Shown in pieces: positions 10,751-21,700 of a stretch of 64,000 nt of DNA (positions are counted from its first letter, which is position 1; each line of letters begins with the position of its first letter). Source of the stretch: Coffea arabica (lineage: Eukaryota > Streptophyta > Magnoliopsida > Gentianales > Rubiaceae); assembly GCF_036785885.1 (NCBI RefSeq), contig NC_092320.1, positions 15,439,557-15,503,556 of the forward strand, in the 5' to 3' direction. The notes below the pieces were generated by a model that searched no databases, had not been told where the DNA came from, and worked only from the letters and a program-made list of their open reading frames with translations. A program made the position numbers and the translations under genes.

Positions 10751-11746
10751 GTAAATATATCTCGTTAGTAAACAATCTATAAGGATTGATGTAAATCACT
10801 TATGGTCAAGTTGTGTCAACATATAATTGTTAGTGTAAAAGTATAGTTAGTAGACGAACATATAAGAACTTCTATAAATCACTTGTGTAATCCCGATGAC
10901 ATGTTATAACACGTGATAATTCAAGCTGAACTTTAAAAGAGATATATTCTCGTATAACTTTGTAATCCCGATTTGGCACTTGAATTTTTTTTACTAAGTT
11001 TGTCCGTTATAAATTTTTTAAAACTTTAGCTACACTAATCTAAAAAAATTCTCTGAATTTTTAAACTATATATTTCAAAATATTAAAAAATTTACATATT
11101 TCAAAAATTTTTTTAAAAATTTCTACAGTAAATTACAGTAAAGATTTAGATAAATACTCAAAAAATTTATTTGCCAAACGGGTATATTTGGCGAAAGTTT
11201 CAAGTGGCAAATGTGTGGTGATCATTTTGACAACCAAAAAAAATAATGTGCGGTGATCATGGAACGTTGCCACATTCTTTGAGGGGCTTTAATGATCCTT
11301 GAAGTCGTGAATTCTACAGTCCTCTCCTCCGCATACCCTTCTTGCCAATTTTATTTAGGAAAAATGCTTCTTTACTTTTTCGACATTGGTAAATGATAAG
11401 CCAGATTCAACATGACACTTGTCCCCTCAAAAAGAAAAACAAAGGAAAACAGAAATCAGCTTGTCCCCTCAAATTAAATGTTCTCATCACTGGCAACAGG
11501 GATATTTAATTAATCATTGTTCCTGGTCGGGGGATGGTACTTTCATGGGATAAGCTGCCTAATATTTGCCATGAAAAATTTCACTGCTTATAGGCAGTTG
11601 TGCTTCATGGCCTGGCTCTGGTTATGTTGACCTGAAAATTATGCTTAGCACCTTTTAAATTGATGCAACTGGCATGTCAACTAAGTACTTGAAGCGTTCG
11701 GTAGTGTCACTAGCTAAAAAGTAGTTGAAAAAAAATGCGTAACTTA

Positions 11747-12012
11747 AATTTTGTTTGATAATTCAATTTAATATTTAAATTTAATGAATTTAAATTTTAA
11801 CATATTCAAACACGTTTAATAATAAAAAATGAAACATCTGAATTTGTTAAGTGGAACTGAATTTTCTAAATAAAACTTATCTAAAAATAAGTGATAGACT
11901 ATTCACTTATCACATAATGTGACATGCATTCAAACGTGTCAGATTTAGTACATGACAATTCGATAAGTTAATGGATTTAAATTTCAAATTTCAATTTTAT
12001 CAAACGCACTCC
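11747..12012. mobile_element. MITE of the TTTGATAA/TTATCAAA family, copy 1
   Basis: Starts near AATTTTGTTTGATAATTC and ends TTTTATCAAACGCACTCC, flanked by TTA/TAA. The interior (TAAGTGATAGACTATTCACT, GACATGCATTCAAACG) matches the element at 63550-63829 in the same orientation. Confidence 0.6.
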
Positions 12013-12594
12013 TAAATATGGTAGCAACTTAGCCTAAAATATTTGAAGAACTAGCTTAATCTGATACTTTAACTCCTAATAACACGCTCCTCGACAAAGA
12101 AAAGACTTTACGAGCCTAAATGATAAAACGTACTGCATTATTGTTTCTCTTTCTTCCATTTCAGTTAATAGACAGCTTCTTCACTCTGTTTAAAGATTTG
12201 CAAATCGAATCAAAGACTTTTCGCCTAATTTACCACTTCATATGGCAGCGATGACTAAGACACAACTTTGGGTGAACATCTAAACTTTAATCGTAACTTA
12301 TTTGTGGAATATTACATGATAACTCTTATGGCAATGGCAACCATGACATAATTTATTTTCCATAACATCTCTTGTCAAATATGAAATTTCAACAACTACT
12401 ATTTTGACAATTAGTAATTGAATTTCCACTTCTAAATTCATCAAGCCCCGCTATCCTTCTTCTTGTTTTCATGCATGTAGTTAACATGTTGAACATTTTA
12501 ACACCTCAAATTATGGAAGTTAATTAGAGCTCCTCAAAAAAAAAACTCTCGTAAATTAGAGACATTGGAATACTGAATTCTTTTGTATCATAAC

Positions 12595-12922
12595 TAGAGT
12601 TACAAACGAATCAAACCGCCATCGACCTCGAGTTTAAAAAAACTAAACTCGTTAGCTGGCGAGCTTAATTATATATTATTTTTTATTTTAATAATAAAAT
12701 TACATATATATTCATAATATTTCATTATTTATTAAAAAATATTATTTTATTCATTTTTAAAAATAAAATAATTATTTTTTAAAAAATAAAAAATAATAAC
12801 TCGAGCTCGAAATTTTGAACTTATTAAACTCGAGCTCGAGTTTGAGTTTCGTAAAATTAATTTAAGACTCGATTTGATTAGATAAAAACTCGACTCGACT
12901 CGACTCGTTTGCATCTCCCATC
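12595..12922 (-). mobile_element. Short hAT-type MITE rich in CTCGAG/CGACTCGACT, copy 1
   Basis: Starts TAGAGTTACAAACGAATC and ends GACTCGTTTGCATCTCCC. Flanking 8-mers ATCATAAC (12587-12594) and ATCGTAAC (12923-12930) differ at one base. It is about 328 bp, with CTCGAGCTCGA subterminal repeats around an AT-rich core. It is the reverse complement of the 60743-61066 element. Confidence 0.7.
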
Positions 12923-12930
12923 ATCGTAAC

Positions 12931-15900
12931 TCTAATTTGCAACTCAATCCAATCTCTATAAGACATGCCTAAAACGAAAAGAAAATGATCCTTGCCTTGA
13001 AGTCCATTATTGTAATCATTTGAGCATCTGATCAAATAAAGAAAGCCAACTACCAAAGCATGAAAATGTATGGTAGAGTCTTTCCGCCGCAGACAAATGT
13101 GTGTTAAAGGAGAACGGTTGCAAGTCGTTGCCTCACAAAAACTAACCAGCCTTGTCTGCGCGGTTTTTTCATTTAGAAACAAACATTTAATAATGGCGGC
13201 GTGCTACAAATCTAGCAATATACCCGGAGGAGAAACTTTACGACTGCTATTTTGCTTTAACAATTAGTACTAGCATTTCTCTGCTTCCTCAAATTAAAGT
13301 TCAAAAATCATTAATTTTCCTAATATGGGAGTTTGTGAGAATTTCCCCTTGAAACTTGAACCAACAAACTTTCCTCGACTAATCATTACCAGGTGGCTGC
13401 TTCAGCCTACAGGTACACTTTTTGGTCTAATTTGACTTCCAAAATTTTCCCTTTGGGTTGCAACCGCAACTTTACACATTTACAAGGGGAAATGGCCAGC
13501 ATCTCCTGTACCGTACAGTACTTGTACAGTTATAACTACGGTGGCCACACCCAACCGCCTATTTCCGATTGGAATAGAATACCCTGTCTCTGTTCAATAA
13601 GCTTATTCGGCACAAAGATGCCCAATAAATGTAATGTTCCCAGGTACAAAATGAATATTTACATGAAGATATAGGGATAATTTCAGAAACCTCCCTTCAA
13701 ATTTTCAACAATTTCACAGACCTCCAATGAGGTTTACAAAATCACACTAAACTCTTCTTCTAAGATTAAGGTTTTGGTAACAAAAAAAAGTTCATTAGAA
13801 AAGGTACTTTGAGAAGAGAGATAAAACTTTTATTCGATGAATGGCCTTTATGCTTGTATTGTAAAGGAACGAAAAAGATATTAATAAAAGCGAGGGAAGT
13901 TAAATACAAATAACAAATAATAAAAAAAAAAGTAGTAACTGACTTTCTTTACAAATATGGACCAATAATAAAAAAAAATTACAAAGGTTATTTTTTTTTC
14001 AGATCTTTTCCATTTTACGTATAAAGGTAATGAGAAGCATTAAGCTGAATCTCATTTTCATTTGAAGCAGCGAAATTTATAGTGGAAAAATAGTGAGTTT
14101 ATATGGATTTTCACAAGTTAAGGGTGAAGTACGTATAGGCGCAGAACTATGATCTTTTCAAGCTACGGAGAAAATCATGAAATTCACCCCGCATCATTTA
14201 TCATAAAAAATAAATATTACGAGTGCAATCGCAAAACAACAATTAATATTTACGCGTCTCTCTAAGAAATTCTCTCTTCTGCTCTCTCTCTCTCTCTCTC
14301 TCTCTCCCCCTCTCTACGAGGAGTTTGTGTTTTTGCATATTCTTAGATAGAACAAAAGACAGAGAATTTGTGAATCAAGAGCTAGATGTGCAGTGCTACG
14401 CCGCCTGCGTTGAATCTTAAACAAGAAACGGTCATTGTTAAAGCACATAAGAACATCTAGACTTGTTTTCTTTTTTCCATTTTTTGTCCCCTTTGAAGTT
14501 GAAATTTCACATATTGACCGGTGGAAATAGACCACAATCTAGAATGGGTTATTTTATTAGCACGGTAGGCTTTTAAAGGATAGAAGCATTGAAAAGTTAA
14601 AACATGTACCACTCTGCATGCATTAGGTCTAAGTGTACGTATTAGGGATCAAAATCTTTTGCCTTAACGTAGCTGCATCCTTTATTATTTGTTTTATACA
14701 AATAGGGCAAATTACAAATGTAAATCAATTTATGAATTTTTTTTTTGAAATAATACTCCGGTACTTCTTTATGATGTCATTTGCGTGAAATAAAAATATG
14801 ATTAAAAAAAGTAAAAAAGTTGACCATAAAAAATGTGTTTATTGATACGATCAATATGATTTTTCTTTTTGTAGATAATGGCCAATCTAAACACGCTTGC
14901 TGTCATCTTTGTCGGATGAGGACTGTCATGGTTTGGCTTTTTGTTTTAAAGGATATCTTGTACCCACTTAGAATAATAATATATGATTCTATCTAATGAA
15001 ATGAATTTCAGTCATCTAAAGAAGGAAAGATTATTAGGACTTTCGTTTTATTTGGACTTCCGAAATTGGAAGTTGCAGGTTCAAAGCATTTTACAATCAA
15101 ACATAAATTATGACTCCAAAGTATAGATGCCATTGATCGAACTTTGACAAAGTTCAAATTTTTACCTCAAGCATGTGTTCCATGTCCTAGCCATGGAGTG
15201 GAGGTCCCAAAGGCCAAATCTTGTCAAAATGTAATAATGTCTCGTCTTGTCACTATAATGTCCCAAAGGTCCCACTATTGCTCCCAAGATCTTAACCACA
15301 TCTTGTGTTGCAATTCCTCAAAATATGGATCTTCTTATCATCAAAAGAACAATCTATTTAATTGACCAAAAAAAAAAAAGGAACAATTTATTTACGTCAA
15401 AAATATAACATATCTCGGATCTTAAGTATGCGTAAAACCTTCAATCATGTGTCACAATTACTGTTCTTATGCCAATTTAAAAAACTAGTTTGGATCCTTC
15501 AGTTTTTCAAAAACTAATTTTTTTCAAATATTATAATTTTTTTTTTAAAAAGTACTCTAAAATGTAGTCTAAATTTTTTTTAATATTTAAAAATATCTCA
15601 AAATATATTTTAAAAATTCTACTACTCTTAAATATTCCAAAATATTTTCTAAAATTATCCCAAAATATACTATAAAAATTCTGCTATAGTAAATTTTTTT
15701 TCAAAAACATCCCAAAAAATAGCTAATCCAAATGGAGCTACATTGACTGTTACCAACGTATACTCGCACATGTATGATGTATACTTGTGCTTTTTACCAT
15801 GCGTGTCTAGAATTCCAACAATTATAAACAATTTATGGTGAAGAATCCATAAAAATTAATTGTTTGGAGGGGATTGAAATTTTAAAAATCAGATTGAATT

Positions 15901-16413
15901 TGTGAGTGAACAACATAGTGGATCACGAGACAGTTGTACATATGCATATTATACGGATTTTTTTTAAAGTATGATTAATAGTTCATCGCAAAAATACGAG
16001 TTGGGCAAAATACTTATACAAATTCATATATAAATAGTAATGAATACATTTAAAAGTTATAGAACAAAAGTATGAGTTAATTTCTTGTTATTGTGAAAGA
16101 TTATGTTGCATTACCACCAATTTTTATATTATACGTATTTACATATATTGCACAAGTATGATGAGCGCTTTTACTAATTATGATGAACAATTTACAGAAA
16201 CGAAGTTATTTAGCTAATGCAGATATCTACACAACATTAACATAGATATATTTGGATTGCGAGGTTTGTGGAAAATAATTTTTTAGAATATCCTTCTCGT
16301 ACGTTCTTTAATTATATTTTTATGGCACATATATTATATATGCTTTATCCGAGAAAGACGGAAATCTGGTGGGAACTAAACACGAATGAAAGCAAATAAT
16401 CTTTTAAAGATTA
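12931..16413. other. Intergenic, AT-rich, no supported gene
   Basis: Contains a (CT)n microsatellite at 14282-14305, a decayed MITE at 15488-15738, and near 13680 the sequence GGATAATTTCAGAAACCTCC, which resembles the end of a dispersed plant repeat but has no matching right end nearby. The frames at 13070-13674 and 14314-14535 show no recognisable product. Confidence 0.55.
15488..15738. mobile_element. Decayed MITE
   Basis: GTTTGGATCC at the left and ATCCAAATGGAGC at the right are inverted ends around a T/A-rich interior with repeated TCAAAATAT and TTCTACTAC-like blocks. The target duplication cannot be read. Confidence 0.45.
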
Positions 16414-16554
16414 ATTTTCTATACACTGACAGTTTATACACTTTCACCATTAGATGTCCGACACATAAGTCCAATTTGATTTTGAAACTCAAATGTTGCA
16501 TATGTGTTATATATCCAACCGTGATAGTGTATACATCGTCAGTGTATGTAAAAT
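16414..16554. mobile_element. Short MITE with about 29-bp terminal inverted repeats
   Basis: The left end ATTTTCTATACACTGAC...TATACACT and the inverse of the right end ATTTTACATACACTGAC...TATACACT match over most of 29 positions. Total length is 141 bp. The superfamily is not decided, because the flanking bases give no clear duplication. Confidence 0.7.
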
Positions 16555-17004
16555 TTGCTCATATTATTATCTTTTTAATCATCTTTTTTTATTTCAAATA
16601 CATTACAATCTTCACATGGTATAGTACTTATTTCAAATAACAATTCAAATAATCTCCTGTGTTTGACACGCTCATTGTGCTTAAGTGGATTTCTTCCTAT
16701 ACCTATGAATTTTATTATTTACACAAATTTATCTGTTTATATCATAAATACATTTTTAATTTTTTTTATCTCATATACATCACATTAAAAAAATCATTAC
16801 CATATTCTTTTAATTATCCCAAATAATCTTCTATTAAAACACACATAGCACTCCACATAAATCTTTAAAAAATAAAGATGCAATTCTAACGAGATCTAGA
16901 ACTAATGAGTATTTTGGGGCTGTGTTATAGAGACCTCTATATGGAAAAATGGAGAGGAGCGGACGGTGGGAGGAGAGAGTCCGGGGACTAATGAGTATTT
17001 TAAA

Positions 17005-17559
17005 GGGTTAATAACACTTTGCTCCCCAGAAAGTGGGGTAATAACGCTTTGTTCCGCTCAATGAAAATAATATGCACTTTATCCATTTGAAAATATTTTA
17101 TTCAGTATTTGTGGCAAGTGTTTCATTTAAAAAAGCAGAAAAATGGACTATTTAAATATGTTGACAATTCGACTCTTATGTTATTGATAAATAACGCGCT
17201 CCCAAGCTATTGAGAAATAACAATAATTTACAAAGGACATTTATTGAGGAATAGAAGTCATATTTAGCATTAGAATTTTTTTTTTGAAGCAACACACATT
17301 TAGGAATGTTTAGCTCCAAAGATATTGAAAAAAAAGGCACATCTAGTCTTCGTCTGGTATTGAATATCGATCAGAGAAATCGATTGATATCCAAACTTTA
17401 AAATTTGGTAAAACAGTTTGAGAATAGATATTCAAATTCAATTACTGAATTCAAGATTAAATTTTGATAAAATAGTTTCAGAATGGAATTATCAAATTCC
17501 CAATTATAGATTGAATTATTGAATTTTACATATCGATATACATTATGTATATTACCTAC

Positions 17560-17621
<62 letters not shown>

Positions 17622-17897
17622 TGGACTAAACTATTGTATGAATGGTGTTAGAAGTTATAACCTATGCTTTCATTGGATCAATTTGTCTAAAGATAAAATT
17701 AAAAGATCATGGTGATAGAATTATCAGCATACTTAAGCAATCAAATTTTCTATATTTTCAAATGAAATAAGTACTTATAAAAAAAAACTAAATAAAATAT
17801 TTGTATTGTCTAATGGGTAAAGTGCTTGCTATTATTTTTATTGAGGGGGCAAAGTGTTATCACTCCCACTATTAGGGGGGCAAAGTGTCATTAACCG
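17005..17897. mobile_element. Mutator-like non-autonomous element next to the SPL9 promoter
   Basis: The left end GGGTTAATAACACTTTGCTC and the inverse of the right end CGGTTAATGACACTTTGCCC form inverted repeats that extend inward with a second AATAACGCTTTG/CAAAGTGTTATC pair. Flanking 9-mers TATTTTAAA (16996-17004) and TGTTTTAAA (17898-17906) match 8 of 9, the Mutator duplication length. It is 893 bp with no coding frame, and its interior holds an (AC)n(TA)n microsatellite. It ends about 800 bp before the SPL9-like start codon. Confidence 0.75.
17562..17619. repeat. (AC)n(TA)n compound microsatellite
   Basis: Uninterrupted CA repeats run into TA repeats inside the Mutator-like element. Likely length-polymorphic. 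Confidence 0.95.
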
Positions 17898-18506
17898 TGT
17901 TTTAAAAACGACAGTTGAGTTAGTGACCCAAAAAGTGGGGCTCGTAAAGCTGCTGATACTTGGAGAGAGCTCCAACAAAAGGCAGTACTCAGAGAAAAAG
18001 CCACACCTCTCAGCTCCCTCTTACCATCATCTCTCAAAACAAAATCGCTTTGCTTTCCCAGTTTGTGAGTTGCCACTCTCACCTCCATTATTTTTTCTTT
18101 CCTTGCACTGTGTAGAAGTAGTAGTGGTGGTTGTCTGGCCTCTTCAGCCCTCTTTCTTTCAGTCTTCAGCAGGAAAGAAAAGAAATGTTTGGTGCGTTCA
18201 GAGTTTTTTGCACAACTCCCAAGCTGGCCTGATGGCCCTGTCCTGTCATCTGTCTCCTATTCTCTTTACTATACCAACCCTCACCTCCTCCTTCCAACCC
18301 TCCCTAGCTAGCTCACTCACTCTCCTTTGTTTCTACTTTCTCCAAACAAACTCCCCAGTTACCAAAATTACAACTTTCTAAAACTACTCACTACTTACTG
18401 CTACTGAATCCTGAGTCCTTCCCTCGTATTCCCACGCTCCCTCTTGAAACTGCCAACAAACACACACTATTCCAGGTACAACTACAGTCGTCGAGGCAAA
18501 TATTCT

Positions 18507-18514
18507 TATAAAAA
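18507..18514 (+). promoter_or_regulatory. Possible TATA box of SPL9-like gene
   Basis: TATAAAAA lies 187 bases before the start codon. However, the CT-rich stretch at 17940-18480 looks like a transcribed leader, so transcription may begin further upstream. Weak evidence. Confidence 0.3.
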
Positions 18515-18645
18515 GGAAAAAAAAAACGCCTTTTCCACTCTAGTTGCTGTTGGTCTTTACATTTATAGGTACAGAGGTGAAGGTCTAAGAGTACGAGTTT
18601 TCTTGATTTGGCCACTCAACAAAACAGACGAAGGGAAAAAGGGAA

Positions 18646-18740
18646 ATGACGAGGATGATGTTGAAGTCATGAACTGGGTTCTAGGCTGCAAAAATGGAAC
18701 TGGCTTCAGGCTCTTCTTCATCATCCCCAAGCTCATCTGA
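18646..18740 (+). promoter_or_regulatory. Two upstream ORFs before the SPL9-like start
   Basis: An 8-codon frame (MTRMMLKS) begins at 18646 and ends with TGA at 18670-18672. A second ATG at 18669 overlaps that stop as ATGA and opens a 23-codon frame that passes the main ATG at 18694 out of frame and ends at 18740. The main ATG has the stronger context (AAAATGG). If transcribed, this arrangement could lower translation of the main ORF. Confidence 0.5.
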
Positions 18741-21700
18741 TTCCCTTAATGGGTTGAAGTTTGGGAAGAAAATTTACTTTGAGGCTGCTGTTGCTGGAAC
18801 TGCTGATGGAGCTGGAGGAGGGCAGGCCCGGCAGGGCAGTAAGCCTGGTGGCGGTGTTGATTCTGAGTCCAAGGCATCTGAGTCTGGGAGGCCTCCCCCT
18901 GCTCCGGCTAAGAAAGGGAGAAGCGGGGTGGCCCCAGGTGGAGGCCAGCCCCCTAGGTGTCAGGTTGAAGGATGTAAATTAGATCTGAGTGATGCTAAAC
19001 CTTACTATTCAAGGCATAAAGTTTGTGGTGCTCATTCCAAGTCTCCTACTGTCATTGTTGCTGGCCTCCAGCAGAGGTTTTGCCAGCAGTGTAGCAGGTC
19101 AGCTCAGCTTATTTTACCTTTCAAGAACTTTAATTTATGAACTTACTTGTGCGGTACAGTGAGGTAGCATATGAGTTTCAGATAGATTGCTGCTCAATTT
19201 GGATATCATGAATGAGTAGAATTTGGTCCCTCGGTTACCACTTACCAGTTTGCTGAGCTTTTACCTTATGCCGGGTAGGTACAGATAGCTATGTTGAGGT
19301 TAATTAGATTGCTTCTCTGGACTGATAGTTGTTTATCTTGTTTAGGCGGGGCAATGGGCTTTAAATAAATCTTGGTGGGCGGTTGTGGTCTGTGTTATTT
19401 ATTTATTTTTTCTTTCAGGTGTTTTCTTCTATCCTCCCTCAGAGTACCCCACTCATCCGTTAGTCTGGTCCCCCCAGCCTAGGGAGAAAAATTATTAACG
19501 CCTTAAATCTCTGTTTTTCTGCTGAATCACACCAAAACTACCTTGTATTGTGTTTTAGTTGACCATTTTCCTTCTGTGGTCCTTGATGAAACAGAGTTTT
19601 GGAAACTGGTTCTGCATTCTTTTTGTCTTGTTCTTTTAGTTGGGTCCATAATCTACTAGCCATCAAAAGTCCTAAGCTGTGATGTTTAGAATGATTTAAA
19701 TATTAATGCAAGATGTCTGGTCAGTTGGGTTTTGCAGATTAGGACTAATTAGATTAATTAATACGTCTATGCTAACAATCATTCCTAATGCATTTCTGAA
19801 ACCTATTCGATGATATTTTCGAGTTCTCTTATGTTCTAATGAATTTAAGTACTAGTTAATAAGGAGAGTGCAATGGTGCTTTGAGAGATAAAAGAATAAA
19901 TTAGTTGAGGGCCGGAAAATAGAGGTGGTGTACGAATATTGGCAGCCAAGGATATATTACTATGGACTTCAAAGTTCATAATTTTGTTTGTGCTGTTCGG
20001 GTGGTGTGGACCAGAATAAAGTACCTGGACTGATAATTGATTTTCCGGATATCAAATTGCCTGATATAAGTGCTTAATAATTGTATGCTAGGCACTGGTG
20101 TTCTTGCTCAAGGACAGGATAAAAGACAAATAGTTCATTGATTATGTGCTTCTCTTCCTCCACTTTGGTCATGGTTGGTTCGCAGCAAGATATTAGAACC
20201 TTGGTTTGTTGTTGATTGGATTACTTTATCCTATTAGACTGCTGCTCTATAGTCAAATATAAAGATAAGAACTTTAACAGAATACAAATGATCAGTTCAA
20301 AGAGTCAAATTGGTGGCATGATGATCAGTAAACGGCTGTAAGAGACCCTGTCTGCATGTCCAAGCACGCGCTGCTCTTCTCTATGACCTCAGTCTCTGGT
20401 TAATGACTGGGGGAGGAGTATACTAGGTTGTAACTGCAAAGACATGGTGGTCTTACAGGACTACTTTATATAGTGATGGACATATAATGAACTATCTTAA
20501 TTTCTTCAGGTGAATAAATATTGGATGATGTATATGTTGTTCTCAAGTACATTTCATGTTGGTTGATAAAATTGAAAGCCACGTGCTTGTGGAACATATG
20601 TTATTGATGGCTCAAAATGCTTTATGTTAAATTGTTGAAAGCTGCTTGGAATTGTATTTATGTGCCATACCTGTGATGCCATGAAGAAGGTTGCTTGCCT
20701 AATAATTAGTGCTAACTGTTCCATGAATTTCATCACCAAACATCTACCAAAAGTTAAAGCCATTGATATGGAGCTATGAAACCCCAGAAACATGTAGTAC
20801 CATGATAAATGCTGTTTCTACTATGAGGCGATCTTAGGAAGAAATGTGGAAGCTGCCTAATATGAAGAGACCCTCATCAGTTTTTGCTGAATCTCTAGAA
20901 ACTTGCCTAACTCTCTTTGAAACTAATCCAATCTCAATAGTTGTTTCTCTTCTCTCGTTCCCATTAATTGGCTACTCTCTCTTCTCACTTTAAAACCTTA
21001 TGCCTGTATCCTTAAGTAACTAGAAATTTTAGTGTTAAACATCTTTTGGCCGAACATTTTCATGTTGAATGGACAAATGCAATCCTGACTTTTCTCATAT
21101 CAACCTCTTTTGTGCTTTGTCATGCAAATAGCGGTACTTGGACAATGGGGACTTAATTGATTGCAGTTTCTTTTCTGGGCTCTTGGATCTTGAGTTGCCT
21201 AGATTCATGTAATGTGAAGGCTTTTGTAATCACACACTGCAGATTATGGTGCATGCTCAAACCACATTATATTTGATGGGTGTTTGTGATGGTCCACCAT
21301 GATACTTGTGGACATGAGATTTCTTTGATTAAAGATATCTTGTGGTTAGGTTTAGGCATGGAAATAGTCTAAGGTACCTTCTTGAGGTTCTCAAGGCCCT
21401 GTGACAGCTGACAACGTAGTAAATCAAAAGTAATTGGTTGTTGTTGACTATTTCCGCTCAAGAGGATCTGTACAGGTGACTGTATGTCTTTTTAGTAAGA
21501 TTAATAGCTTTCACCAAGGCCCTACCAAAAATTTTTTTCTGCTTGTAAATGGATGTAAACCACTCAAGGCACACTTGGGGTCTAGATAACAAAAGGGTGT
21601 CCTCTTCCAAAGGGCTTAGTAGCTGTTTGCATATAGGTGACTGTACAATGCCTAATATCAAGATCAATAGCTTTCTTGGGGGGACCTAAATTAAGGTGCC

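Noticed and set aside
13680-13760. Possible transposon end beginning GGATAATTTCAGAAACCTCC
   Set aside because: No matching inverted end or target duplication could be found within the following few kilobases.
17854-18381. 175-codon frame before the SPL9-like gene
   Set aside because: It starts inside the Mutator-like element and runs through the CT-rich leader; its Ser/Leu/Phe composition is that of a CT-rich tract, not a protein.
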